A DNA stretch of 35,865 nucleotides from Lachnospiraceae bacterium (lineage in GTDB: Bacteria; Bacillota; Clostridia; Lachnospirales; Lachnospiraceae): positions 1-35,865 of the forward strand of contig JAJPXG010000001.1 of assembly GCA_021205565.1 (NCBI GenBank), given 5' to 3'. Every line of letters begins with the position of its first letter. Position 1 is the stretch's first letter. The notes beneath the pieces are model-generated. The model saw only the letters and a list, made by a program, of their open reading frames with translations. It had not been told where the DNA came from and made no database searches. This document shows positions 1 through 8,637 of this stretch, piece after piece. A program made the position numbers and the translations under genes.

Positions 1-170
1 CATGGAGATGAGACCATTGAAAATCGTGGAAGCCTCTGCTGAACACGATTTTCATTCCCATGGGCTCATTGAAATGTTTGCACAAGGCATAAGTTCGATT
101 ACGGAAATCTCAGATTTCCTATCTCACTTACAGCACGTATGAGTGAGACAGTTAATGCCTTGCCCCGCGA
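1..170 (+). ncRNA. Candidate structured RNA element, copy 1 (5' end outside window)
   Basis: A 10-bp hairpin (GAAAATCGTG at 19-28 with CACGATTTTC at 44-53) has a 15-nt loop, gaagcctctgctgaa. It is enclosed by a second stem, ATGAGACCAT (8-17) with ATGGGCTCAT (60-69), which has one A-G mismatch. The same loop and both stems recur at 2499-2562 with compensated base changes, so the fold rather than the sequence appears to be conserved. Bases 83-162 hold further paired segments: CAAGGCAT with ATGCCTTG, GGAAATCT with AGATTTCC, and TCTCACT with AGTGAGA. The element lies in the leader of a sugar ABC operon whose first gene is a MalK-like ATPase. A link to the published malK-associated RNA motifs is possible, but I cannot confirm it from sequence alone. 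I saw no clear promoter in 171-287. Confidence 0.55.
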
Positions 171-287
171 ACCTATAGCAACATCATGAAAAAAGTGAAA
201 TTTCAGTGGAATTGTTTTCCAAATAGGTTTATGATGTGTTCAGTAAAAACATGACAACCCCACCCTCTGACAAGGAGATCAGCTTAT

Positions 288-1529
288 ATGAAAATCGTAC
301 TTCAGGATCTGACCAAGACCTTCCCCGCGCGCGGCAAAAAAAACGCGGGCGAGGTGACTGCTGTCGATCATTTTACCTTTGAAATTCCGGACGGAGAGCT
401 CATCGGCTTACTTGGCCCCTCCGGCTGCGGCAAATCCACAACCTTAAACCTCATCAGCGGCCTTTTAAAACCAACAGGCGGCAAAATCTTTTTCGGCGAC
501 GATGACGTCACCGATCTCGCGCCCGAAAACCGTGGCGTGGGCCTCGTCTTCCAGAACTACGCCCTTTACCCCCACCTGACTGTGAAAAAGAACATCACCT
601 TCCCCCTGGAAAACTTAAAGGGCGATCAGAAACTGACCAAAGCCCAGATGGAGGAGAAAGCGTTGGAGGCCGCGAAGCTCGTTCAGATCGAGAATCTGAT
701 GGACCGCAAGCCCGGCGAGCTCTCCGGCGGCCAACAGCAGCGCGTAGCGATCGCAAGAGCCTTAGTCAAAATGCCGCGCGTCCTTTTACTGGACGAGCCT
801 CTTTCCAATCTGGACGCCAGACTGCGCTTACAGACCCGCGAGGAGATTCGCAGAATCCAGAGACAGACCGGCATCACCACTGTTTTTGTAACCCATGACC
901 AGGACGAGGCCATGAGCATCTGCGACCGGATTGTGGTCATGCAGGAAGGCCATGTCCAGCAGATCGGGCGGCCGCAGGAGGTTTATGACGATCCTGCCAA
1001 TCTGTTTGTGGCGAAATTCCTGGGCACGCCGCCCATCAATGTTTTTCAGGGCAAGGTTTCCCATAACCGTATTTATATCGGCGATGAGGCGATTATGGAG
1101 ATTGAGGGTGTTAAGGATCAGGAGCTGACCGTTGCTGTGCGCCCCGAGGGTTTTGTGGTGAAGGACAATGGGCCGCTCTCGTGTAAGCTCGACCGCCTGG
1201 AGGTGATGGGCCGGGATCTGAGCGTGATCAGCGGGAATCCGGCCTGCGAGGCCGCGAAGGTGCGCTCCATCATTCCCGCTGAAACCGTTGTGGATACGCT
1301 TAAGCAGGAGGTGCATTTCACCATCAAGCCAAATAAAATCTTTCTGTTTGAGAAAGAGAGCGGGAAGCGTATTCCCTTCACCCTGGTGGCGGGCGGCAGG
1401 CAGCCGCAGATGTTTTCTTTGAAAGATGACGCGGGCGTCAGCACAAAAACCATGGTGCCGGATGAAAAGCTGAAGGAAATGGTGGCGTCTGTCCTGAACG
1501 TAAGCGAAAAGGAGGCTGAAAATGCTTGA
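288..1529 (+). CDS. Sugar ABC transporter ATP-binding protein (MalK/UgpC-like)
   Basis: This is the cytoplasmic ATPase of a CUT1-type carbohydrate importer. The Walker A motif GPSGCGKST lies at about residues 43-51, followed by the Q-loop (VFQNYALYPH), the signature LSGGQQQR, Walker B VLLLDEP, the D-loop SNLDARLR and the switch histidine in VTHDQDEA. The C-terminal third is a TOBE-type regulatory or subunit-contact region. At 413 aa it is somewhat longer than the usual 360-380 aa. An AAGGAG ribosome site precedes the ATG. The gene overlaps the first permease by 8 nt, so translation is probably coupled. Many Firmicutes share one MsmK-type ATPase among several importers; here the ATPase sits with its own permeases and binding protein, suggesting a dedicated subunit. 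The substrate cannot be read from sequence. Confidence 0.95.
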   Translation: MKIVLQDLTKTFPARGKKNAGEVTAVDHFTFEIPDGELIGLLGPSGCGKSTTLNLISGLLKPTGGKIFFGDDDVTDLAPENRGVGLVFQNYALYPHLTVKKNITFPLENLKGDQKLTKAQMEEKALEAAKLVQIENLMDRKPGELSGGQQQRVAIARALVKMPRVLLLDEPLSNLDARLRLQTREEIRRIQRQTGITTVFVTHDQDEAMSICDRIVVMQEGHVQQIGRPQEVYDDPANLFVAKFLGTPPINVFQGKVSHNRIYIGDEAIMEIEGVKDQELTVAVRPEGFVVKDNGPLSCKLDRLEVMGRDLSVISGNPACEAAKVRSIIPAETVVDTLKQEVHFTIKPNKIFLFEKESGKRIPFTLVAGGRQPQMFSLKDDAGVSTKTMVPDEKLKEMVASVLNVSEKEAENA

Positions 1530-2415
1530 ACATAAAAGCTATAAGGCCTGGCTCTATTTATTGCCTGCCTTTCTCTTCCTGGCCGCGTTCATGATCTACC
1601 CCCTGATCGACGTCTTTATTTACTCCTTTGAGGAGGGCTATAATTCGGCTTCCCAGACCTACTATGGGATTGGCCTGTATAATTACTCCTACGTCCTGCA
1701 CGACACCTACTTTCTGCAGGCTGTGAAAAACACCTTCCTGCTGGTCATTATCACGGTGCCGCTGTCCACGGGCCTCGCACTGTTGATATCCGTGGCCTTG
1801 AATTCCATCACGCGCCTGCGCGAGTTCCTGCAGACCGTATATTTCCTGCCCTACGTGACCAACACCCTGGCCGTGGGCCTGGTTTTCATGATTTTATTTA
1901 AAAAGACGGCCTACTCCGACGGCCTTGTCAATCTGCTGATCCAGTTCTTCGGCGGCAGCTCCGTGGACTTTATCGACGGTCCCTACTGGGCGAAGATGTT
2001 TGTCCTCTGCTTTTATACCATCTGGGTCGTCATGCCCTTTAAAATCCTGATCCTGACCAGCGCCCTGGCGAGCGTCGACCCGATTTACTACAATGCGGCC
2101 CGTGTGGACGGCACCCCGGCCCATCGGATTTTCTTTAAAATCACCCTGCCCATGATCTCCCCGATGATCTTTTACCTCGTGATCACCGGCTTCATCGGCG
2201 CGTTCAAGGCCTACTCCGACGCGGTCGCACTTTTCGGCACCGACCTAAATGCGGCCGGCATGAACACCATCGTCGGCTACGTCTATGACATGCTCTACGG
2301 CGACAGCGGGGGATATCCTTCCTTTGCTTCGGCGGCGGCGATTATTCTCTTTGCGATTGTACTGACCATCACCTGTATTAACCTGCTGGTCAGTAAGAAG
2401 CATGTGTATTACTAA
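1522..2415 (+). CDS. Sugar ABC transporter permease, MalF/UgpA-like
   Basis: This is a 297-aa integral membrane subunit with about six hydrophobic segments. It carries the cytoplasmic EAA loop typical of binding-protein-dependent importers (YYNAARVDGTPAHRIFF followed by KITLP, about residues 190-210), which docks on the ATPase. The start codon lies inside the end of the ATPase gene behind a strong AAGGAGG site, consistent with translational coupling. With the permease at 2653-3528 it should form the heterodimeric channel. Family assignment is firm; substrate is unknown. Confidence 0.93.
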   Translation: MLEHKSYKAWLYLLPAFLFLAAFMIYPLIDVFIYSFEEGYNSASQTYYGIGLYNYSYVLHDTYFLQAVKNTFLLVIITVPLSTGLALLISVALNSITRLREFLQTVYFLPYVTNTLAVGLVFMILFKKTAYSDGLVNLLIQFFGGSSVDFIDGPYWAKMFVLCFYTIWVVMPFKILILTSALASVDPIYYNAARVDGTPAHRIFFKITLPMISPMIFYLVITGFIGAFKAYSDAVALFGTDLNAAGMNTIVGYVYDMLYGDSGGYPSFASAAAIILFAIVLTITCINLLVSKKHVYY

Positions 2416-2455
2416 ATAAACACTAGAACCCGATGTGCAAATATGGCGGAATAGA

Positions 2456-2610
2456 GCGGGGAAATATATAAACTGTTTCGCGATTTTTGCACGATGGAGA
2501 TGAGACTATTGGCAATCGTGGAAGCCTCTGCTGAACACGATTGACGCGTCCATAGGCTCATCGGAATGCCCCGCGCAGCATGAGCGAAACAGTTTATATA
2601 TTTTTCCGCG
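2456..2610 (+). ncRNA. Candidate structured RNA element, copy 2, between the two permease genes
   Basis: The core repeats copy 1. The stem CAATCGTG (2513-2520) with CACGATTG (2536-2543) holds the identical 15-nt loop, and GATGAGACTAT (2499-2509) with ATAGGCTCATC (2552-2562) encloses it with the same single A-G mismatch. Around this, a perfect 20-bp stem pairs AAATATATAAACTGTTTCGC (2462-2481) with its complement at 2584-2603. The 3' flank (CAGCA, then GAAACAGTT and CCGCG) also resembles the copy 1 flank at 131-168. It fills most of a 237-bp gap between permease genes that are usually adjacent. No T-run follows, so it is not a standard terminator. It may be an mRNA-processing or stability element, a regulatory RNA, or a mobile palindromic repeat. 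Confidence 0.6.
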
Positions 2611-2652
2611 AGCCATTCGCTTATAAAATATGGACATTTTCAAAGGAGTTTT

Positions 2653-3528
2653 ATGAACGATCACGAAAACTATGAAAAAATAACCCGCCGCGCCCGTGCG
2701 CGCCAGAATACAACGAAGACCCTGACATACATCCTGCTCCTCTTCTGGGCGCTGATGGTCCTCTTCCCCTTTTACTGGATGCTTCTGACCTCCATCAAGA
2801 GCTACAGCTCCTACAACGCGGAGTATATCCCCTCATTCATCGCCCGCTCGCCCACATTGCAGAACTACGTGGACGCCTTCACCACTGTGCCGTTAGCGAG
2901 GTATCTGCTGAATACGCTGATTTTCACCCTGATCACCACCGCCATCATGCTGGTCGTGGTGACGCTGGCGGCCTTCGCCTTCGCGCGGCTGGAATTTCCG
3001 GGTAAAAATATCGTCTTCACCCTCTTTTTGTCCCTGATGATGATCCCCAATGAGCTGGTGGTCATCACGAACTTTACCACCATCACGAACCTGGGCTGGC
3101 GCAACACCTTCATCGGCCTGATCCTGCCCTCCGTCACCAGCGTTTTTTACATTTATCTACTGAGGGAAAATTTTGCCCAGGTGCCGGACGAGCTTTACTA
3201 TGCGACCAAGGTGGACGGAACCTCCGACCTGCGCTACCTGCGCAAGGTCCTGATCCCCATCTGCAGGCCGACCATGGTCACCATCGTGATCTTAAAGATC
3301 ATCGAGTGCTGGAATTCCTACGTCTGGCCGCGTCTGATTACCGATGATGAGGCCTACTATCTGGTTTCCAACGGAATCCAGGAGATCCGCGAGAACGGCT
3401 TCGGCCGCGAAAATATCCCTGCCATGATGGCGGCGGTGGTGGTGATTTCCGCACCGCTCATTATCCTTTTCCTCTGCTTCAGAAGGCAGATTATGGCAGG
3501 GGTAGCGAGAGGAGGAACCAAGGGATGA
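2653..3528 (+). CDS. Sugar ABC transporter permease, MalG/UgpE-like
   Basis: This 291-aa second permease has a hydrophilic basic N-terminus, about six membrane segments and an EAA loop (YYATKVDGTSDLRYLRKVL). It also has the FPFYWMLLTSIK and ENGFGRENIPAMMAA features common in MalG/UgpE/AraQ-type subunits. The AAAGGAG ribosome site at 2642-2648 supports the ATG at 2653. It is separated from its partner permease by the folded element at 2456-2610, which could set a different expression level for downstream genes. Confidence 0.93.
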   Translation: MNDHENYEKITRRARARQNTTKTLTYILLLFWALMVLFPFYWMLLTSIKSYSSYNAEYIPSFIARSPTLQNYVDAFTTVPLARYLLNTLIFTLITTAIMLVVVTLAAFAFARLEFPGKNIVFTLFLSLMMIPNELVVITNFTTITNLGWRNTFIGLILPSVTSVFYIYLLRENFAQVPDELYYATKVDGTSDLRYLRKVLIPICRPTMVTIVILKIIECWNSYVWPRLITDDEAYYLVSNGIQEIRENGFGRENIPAMMAAVVVISAPLIILFLCFRRQIMAGVARGGTKG

Positions 3529-3638
3529 GACATACGTTTCTGAAATTATATCATGCGGCTATAGCAGGAACTCCTCAAAAAGAAGGGAAGATAGGCGTGA
3601 AAAATTAGCCGATGAGAACGGGGAGAGAAAGAGGAGTG

Positions 3639-5249
3639 ATGAGACGGGGAAAAGAAATTGCCAGAAAAGTGACTGCTCTGTCACTTGCGGCGTTGACCTG
3701 CCTTACCCTCACCGCCTGCCACGGCTCCCAGGAAACCACTGCCTTCGAGCTCCCGGAGGAATTTGACACCTCCCGCACCTATGAAATCACCTTCTGGGCC
3801 AAAAACGATACCAATAAAAACCAGACCGCCATCTACAAACAGGCCATCGAGGATTTTCAGGAGATTTATCCGAATATTACGGTGAATCTGAAGCTCTACA
3901 CGGATTACAGTACGATTTATAATGACGTCATCACCAATATTGCCACCGGCACCACGCCGAATGTCTGCATCACCTACCCGGATCACATCGCAACCTACCT
4001 GACCGGCGAGAATGTGGTCGTTCCCTTAGACGACCTGATGACCGATGAAAAATACGGCCTGGGCGGCAGCGAGGTCCTCTTTGACTCGCCCTCAGTGGAC
4101 GAGATTGTTCCGGAATTTTTAGAGGAGTGCCTGATCGGAGAGCATTATTACGCGCTGCCTTACATGCGTTCCACCGAGGCCTGCTACATCAACAAAACCT
4201 ATGTGGAGGCGCTTGGCTATACCCTGCCGGACGTCTTGACCTGGGACTTTATCTGGGAGGTGTCCGAGGCTGCCATGGAAAAGGATGCGGACGGCAATTT
4301 TTTAATCAACGGCCAGAAGACGATGATTCCCTTCATCTATAAGTCCACGGACAATATGATGATTCAGATGTTAAAACAGCTGGACGCGGGTTATTCCACC
4401 GCCTCCGGCAGCATTGAAATCTTTAATGATACCACAGAGGAACTGCTTTACACGATCTCAGAACATGCCGCCACGGGCGCGTTTTCCACGTTTAAAATTT
4501 CCAGCTATCCGGCTAATTTTCTAAATGCCGGCCAGTGCATTTTTGCCATCGATTCCACCGCGGGTTCCACCTGGATGGGGACGGACGCCCCGCTTCTGGA
4601 TATCAGCGAAGATTCTCTGGTGGACTTTGAGATCGCGGTGATGACGGTGCCGCAGTATGATACGGAAAATATCCAGATGATTTCCCAGGGACCGTCGGTC
4701 TGCATTTTTAATAAAGAGGATTCGCAGGAGGTTCTGGCGTCCTGGCTGTTCGTGCAGTACCTGCTCTCGGACGAGGTACAGATCGCCTACGCAGAGACGG
4801 AAGGATATGTGCCGGTCACGACAAGCGCCCAGACTTCCGAAGCCTACCAGGATTATCTGTCCCGCAGCGGAGAGGACAACGATACCTATTATGAGGTCAA
4901 AATTGCCGCCACGCAGCTTTTGCTGGACAACACGGAAAACACCTTTACCACAGAGGTCTTTAACGGCTCCGCCTCCCTGCGTGACGCCGCCGGTCAGCTG
5001 ATCGAGAATGTCACCAAATCCGCGCGGCGCAAGGAGACCATCGACGACAACTACATGGAGCAGCTTTTTGACGATATCACATCTCTCTACCGTCTGGATC
5101 AGATTTCCACCGTGGACGGGAAGGTGGAGTTGGGACCGCTGCCCTCCACTGCAGTGGCGCTTTTAGCGGCGCTCGCCGTGACCTGGATTTGTATAATTGG
5201 ATATTTTCTTTATGAAAGGATAAAAAAAATTTCACAGAATCACCATTGA
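3639..5249 (+). CDS. Extracellular solute-binding lipoprotein of the sugar ABC importer
   Basis: This is a family 1-type solute-binding protein. With the ATG at 3639 (MRRGKEIARK) it is 536 aa, and a lipobox LTAC places the lipid-modified cysteine at residue 27. The upstream ATG at 3612 lacks a ribosome site, although GGGGAGAG near 3620 could serve 3639. The mature part shows typical motifs (ITFWAKNDTNKN, YPNITVNLKLY). Unusually, the protein ends with LPSTA, a hydrophobic segment (VALLAALAVTWICIIGYFLY) and a basic tail ERIKK. That is a second membrane anchor and resembles a sortase sorting signal. The gene follows the permeases and completes the importer. Confidence 0.88.
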   Translation: MRRGKEIARKVTALSLAALTCLTLTACHGSQETTAFELPEEFDTSRTYEITFWAKNDTNKNQTAIYKQAIEDFQEIYPNITVNLKLYTDYSTIYNDVITNIATGTTPNVCITYPDHIATYLTGENVVVPLDDLMTDEKYGLGGSEVLFDSPSVDEIVPEFLEECLIGEHYYALPYMRSTEACYINKTYVEALGYTLPDVLTWDFIWEVSEAAMEKDADGNFLINGQKTMIPFIYKSTDNMMIQMLKQLDAGYSTASGSIEIFNDTTEELLYTISEHAATGAFSTFKISSYPANFLNAGQCIFAIDSTAGSTWMGTDAPLLDISEDSLVDFEIAVMTVPQYDTENIQMISQGPSVCIFNKEDSQEVLASWLFVQYLLSDEVQIAYAETEGYVPVTTSAQTSEAYQDYLSRSGEDNDTYYEVKIAATQLLLDNTENTFTTEVFNGSASLRDAAGQLIENVTKSARRKETIDDNYMEQLFDDITSLYRLDQISTVDGKVELGPLPSTAVALLAALAVTWICIIGYFLYERIKKISQNHH

Positions 5250-5273
5250 AATATCTTGATAAACCGGTATAAT
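5246..5273 (+). promoter_or_regulatory. Predicted sigma-A promoter for the 5380 lipoprotein gene
   Basis: TTGAAA (5246-5251), a 16-nt spacer and a consensus TATAAT (5268-5273) lie just after the stop of the binding-protein gene. This gives a leader of about 100 nt before the ATG at 5380, so the lipoprotein is probably transcribed independently of the importer. Confidence 0.65.
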
Positions 5274-5379
5274 GAGGTTCGTAAGCGGGGAGAAATTCCA
5301 TGATTTGTCCTGACAGCGCATTTGCTCATAGGTACGCAGGATAGAAATTCTGTAGAATGAGCAGGAAGGAGATTTTGTT

Positions 5380-6222
5380 ATGAAAAAGAAGTTGGTAATG
5401 GCACTGGCTCTTTCCATGAGCCTGACGCTTGCCGCCTGCGGCAGTTCCTCCAGTTCCAGCAGTGAGGAAGCGGATACGACCGTAGAGGAGAGCACCGAGG
5501 AGACAGAAGAAACCGAGGAGACAGAAGGAACTGAAGAGGCTGAGGCTGAGGAAGCAGAAGCTGAGGAAGTCACCGTGATGACCTATGAGGAGTATGTGGC
5601 TGCGGCTGTAGATGATCCGGTTGTGGTGGAAACCTATGTACAGGCAAAGCAGTCCTGGTGGGATGATCAGGCTACCCTGTATACACAGGATGCGGATGGT
5701 GCATATTTTATTTATAATGCAACCTGCTCCGAGGATGACTACGCTCTGTTAGAGGTTGGCACCAAGATCCGTGTGACTGGTTATAAGTCCGAGTGGAGCG
5801 GTGAGGTCGAGATTATCGACGCAACCATTGAGATTCTGGATGATGATACTTACGTCGCGGATACCGTTGATGTGACCGACCTGCTGGCGGATGACAGTCT
5901 CATCGATTATCAGAATCAGTATGTATCCTTCACCGGCATGACTGTAGAGCCTTCTACGGACGCTAACGGCAATGAGGTTGCGTTCCTGTACGGTTGGGAT
6001 GGCTCCGGCGAGGCCGGCAGTGACAGCGATCTGTACTTCAACGTATCTGTGAACGGTGAGACTTACACCTTCACCGTGGAGTATTATCTGTGCGATGAGA
6101 CCACCGAGGTATACCAGGCTGTGACTGAGCTGGAGGTTGGTTCTGTGATCGACATGGAAGGCTTCCTGTACTGGTATGAGGGTGTGAACCCGCACATCAC
6201 CTCCGTGACTGTGGTGGAGTAA
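5380..6222 (+). CDS. Acidic lipoprotein with OB-fold-like domain, function unknown
   Basis: This is a 280-aa secreted lipoprotein. The signal MKKKLVMALALSMSLTLAAC places the lipidated cysteine at residue 20. A serine run is followed by a repetitive Glu/Thr/Ala linker (TEETEETEETEGTEEAEAEE), which probably acts as a flexible spacer through the cell wall. The folded part (about 75-280) is beta-rich and contains phrases such as YFIYNATCSEDDY, VGTKIRVTGYKSEWSGE and YQNQYVSFTGMTVE, reminiscent of tandem OB-like domains. It is single-gene, with its own promoter upstream and a terminator at 6268-6301. A ribosome site AAGGAG precedes the ATG. No enzymatic motif was recognised. Confidence 0.85.
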   Translation: MKKKLVMALALSMSLTLAACGSSSSSSSEEADTTVEESTEETEETEETEGTEEAEAEEAEAEEVTVMTYEEYVAAAVDDPVVVETYVQAKQSWWDDQATLYTQDADGAYFIYNATCSEDDYALLEVGTKIRVTGYKSEWSGEVEIIDATIEILDDDTYVADTVDVTDLLADDSLIDYQNQYVSFTGMTVEPSTDANGNEVAFLYGWDGSGEAGSDSDLYFNVSVNGETYTFTVEYYLCDETTEVYQAVTELEVGSVIDMEGFLYWYEGVNPHITSVTVVE

Positions 6223-6267
6223 GCTTAAACCTTAACGGTTTTACCGGACAATTGAATATCTGATCTG

Positions 6268-6301
6268 AGAGGGGACTGCCGTATTACGGCGGTCCTCTTT
6301 T
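6268..6301 (+). terminator. Rho-independent terminator after the lipoprotein gene
   Basis: The stem AGAGGGGACTGCCG pairs with CGGCGGTCCTCT around the loop tatta, with some G-T pairs, and is followed by TTTT. It ends the 5380-6222 unit. Confidence 0.8.
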
Positions 6302-6437
6302 GTATATTCCGGGATATCATATGGTCATACATATACTGTAACAGCAGCAAACAGAATATCATGAATCACAGAACCGGGCATTTTTTAGTCCTCATCCTCA
6401 TAAATATGAATACAGAGGGATTTATGCGGGGCAAAAT

Positions 6438-7466
6438 ATGAAAACAATATATGTAAAGAAAGTCCTGTCCGGAATATTTTCAGAGAAACACCTGCGCAGA
6501 GGGCTGTCGGTGGCGGGGCTGTTTTTGTTTGCGTTTATTCTGGGCGGGATGGCGGCGCGGATTGCGGATCAGAGGATTGTTGAGACGAACCAGAGTGCGG
6601 ATAATGCAAAGAGGTCCGTGGAAACGGATACTGCAGAGGTGTCTGATTCAGGGCAGGATATGGCGCTTGATCCAACAGCTGAAACCGGTTCTGGAGAAGC
6701 GGCAGAATCTGCTTTGCTGCTGGAAACTGATTTTGCAGAGGCTGACACAGCGGAGACTGGCACAGAGGTAATACGATCCGATACCGTCAACTGGGGGCTC
6801 GGCTTCGGCGAGGCGGGGACGAAGCCGACCGGCATGGCTACGGTGGAGGAGCTGGCGCAGTATAACGCTTATTTTATGTCAGATACAGAGGAAAAAGTTC
6901 TGTACCTGACCTTTGACTGCGGCTATGAGAACGGTAATACAGAGATAATTCTGGATGCCTTAAAGGCGCATGAAGCACCGGCCACCTTTTTTGTGGTGGG
7001 CTATTTTCTGGAGAGCGCTCCGGATCTGGTGAAGCGCATGGTGAAGGACGGTCATACCGTGGGAAATCACACTTATAATCATCCGGATATGTCGCAGATT
7101 TCCGATATGGCTTCTTTTCAGAAGGAAATGGAGGATAATGCCGCGCTGTTTGAGGAGGTGACCGGGACGCAGATGTCTCTGTATTACCGGCCGCCGCAGG
7201 GGAAATACAGTGTGGAGAATTTAAAAATGGCACAGGAGCTGGGCTATGCCACCTTTTTCTGGAGCCTGGCCTATGTGGACTGGTATCAGGACGATCAGCC
7301 GACCCATGAGGAGGCCTTCGACAAGCTGTTGACGCGGGTGCATCCGGGCGCGATTGTCCTGCTGCACAATACCTCCTCGACCAACGCTGAGATCCTGGAT
7401 GAGCTGTTGACGAAGTGGGAGGAAATGGGATATACTTTCAGAGCACTGTCAGATTTTGTGGGATAG
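6438..7466 (+). CDS. pdaA: Membrane-anchored polysaccharide deacetylase, PdaA-like
   Basis: This predicted peptidoglycan N-acetylmuramic acid de-N-acetylase belongs to the NodB/CE4 family. An N-terminal membrane segment (GLSVAGLFLFAFILGG, about residues 22-40) is followed by a low-complexity Glu/Thr/Ala spacer to about residue 130 and then the catalytic domain. Motifs are LTFDCGYENG (about 157-166, the PdaA version of TFDDG), the metal-binding GNHTYNHP, RPPQGKYS, FFWSLAYVDW and LLHNTSSTNAE. In Bacillus, PdaA makes muramic delta-lactam in the spore cortex, so a sporulation role is plausible but rests on family knowledge. Only weak promoter signals lie upstream; the upstream gene is terminated at 6301. 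Confidence 0.85.
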   Translation: MKTIYVKKVLSGIFSEKHLRRGLSVAGLFLFAFILGGMAARIADQRIVETNQSADNAKRSVETDTAEVSDSGQDMALDPTAETGSGEAAESALLLETDFAEADTAETGTEVIRSDTVNWGLGFGEAGTKPTGMATVEELAQYNAYFMSDTEEKVLYLTFDCGYENGNTEIILDALKAHEAPATFFVVGYFLESAPDLVKRMVKDGHTVGNHTYNHPDMSQISDMASFQKEMEDNAALFEEVTGTQMSLYYRPPQGKYSVENLKMAQELGYATFFWSLAYVDWYQDDQPTHEEAFDKLLTRVHPGAIVLLHNTSSTNAEILDELLTKWEEMGYTFRALSDFVG

Positions 7467-7512
7467 TGCCGGTTATGATGACAGGCTTTACATGATTTTT
7501 ACTCTCAGTCAC

Positions 7513-7541
7513 TTGACAATATGATATCAAATTGATATCAT
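7513..7541 (+). promoter_or_regulatory. Promoter with overlapping 21-bp palindromic operator
   Basis: The -35 box TTGACA (7513-7518), a 17-nt spacer and a -10 box TATCAT (7536-7541) form a near-consensus promoter. A perfect inverted repeat, ATGATATCAA (7521-7530) with TTGATATCAT (7532-7541), occupies the spacer and the -10. It can also be read as two TGATATCA half-sites 11 bp apart. A repressor bound here would block polymerase. The small ribbon-helix-helix protein of the same operon (8638-8841) is the obvious candidate. Confidence 0.75.
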
Positions 7542-7598
7542 AAAGGAGCAAAACGCAGGAGAAAATCCTGCATGGCTGATGAGAGGAGATAATAAATC

Positions 7599-8636
7599 AT
7601 GGAAGAAAAGGTATTAAACAATCGGAAAAACGGGATGGCCTCAATGCTGCTGTTTATCGTCCTGTATGCCGCGGCGATCGCGCTCGTGGTGGTTGCCGGC
7701 ATACGAATTGCGGAGGAAACGTGGGGCGCGGCGGAGGTTGTCCTCATGGTGGTGGGAATCATTTATCTGTGCCTGGGCTGGATTCCCTTCCTGGGACTGA
7801 AGGTCTTAAAACCGCAGGAGGCCATGGTGCTGACCCTGTTCGGCAAATATGTGGGCACCATCCGGGATGCTGGATTTTATTTCGTCAATCCGTTCTGTGT
7901 CAGCGTCAACCCGGCGGCGAAGACCCGCTTAAAGCAGAGCGGCGATGTGGATCACTCCGGCCCCATGGCTATTTTAAATTAGGCGGACAATGGTCTGCAG
8001 CTGAATATCGGCAGTGACGGCGGCAAAAAGGTTTCTCTGAAAATCATGACCTTAAACAACAACCGCCAGAAGATCAACGATGCCCTGGGCAATCCGGTGG
8101 AAATCGCTATCGCGGTGATGTGGAGAGTGACGGACACGGCGAAGGCGGTCTTTAATGTGGATAATTACAAAGAGTACCTGTCTCTGCAGTGCGACAGCGC
8201 GCTGCGCAATATCGTTCGGCTCTATCCTTATGACGTGGCGGAGAATATTGATACCACCGGGGACGGAATCGCTGACGAAGGAAGTCTGCGCGGCTCCAGC
8301 GATATTGTGGCGCAGCGAATCCGGGACGAGATTCAGAGCAAGGTGCAGGAGGCCGGTCTGGAGGTAATTGAAGCCCGGATTACTTACCTGGCCTATGCGC
8401 CGGAGATTGCGGCGGTAATGCTGCAGCGTCAGCAGGCTTCGGCCATCATTGACGCGAGAAAGATGATTGTGGACGGCGCAGTGGGCATGGTCGAGATGGC
8501 GCTGGAGCGCTTAAATGAGAAGCAGACCGTTGTGCTGGATGAGGAGCGCAAGGCAGCCATGGTTTCCAACCTGCTGGTCGTGCTGTGCGGCAACCGGGAC
8601 GCGCAGCCCATTGTAAATTCAGGAAGCTTATATTGA
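7599..8636 (+). pseudogene. SPFH/band-7 (prohibitin-like) protein gene with in-frame TAG
   Basis: The reading frame at 7599-7982 continues in the same frame after a TAG at 7980-7982 (codon 128) into ADNGLQLNIGSDGG and the ORF listed at 8046-8636. Read through, it would be about 345 aa: two N-terminal membrane segments, then an SPFH domain with VLTLFGKYVGTIRDAGFYFVNP, NNRQKINDALGNPVEIAIAV, VDNYKEYLSLQCDSALRN and ARITYLAYAPEIAAVMLQRQ. Family members form membrane-associated oligomeric rings or microdomain scaffolds. GAGGAG precedes the first ATG. Everything except the TAG looks intact, so it is a recent nonsense mutation, a base-calling error or, less likely, readthrough. The next gene starts 1 nt after the stop. 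Confidence 0.8.
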
Positions 8637-8637
8637 T

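Noticed and set aside
828-1316. 162-aa minus-strand ORF inside the ATPase gene
   Set aside because: It is antisense to a clear MalK-like gene, without a ribosome site or recognisable domain.
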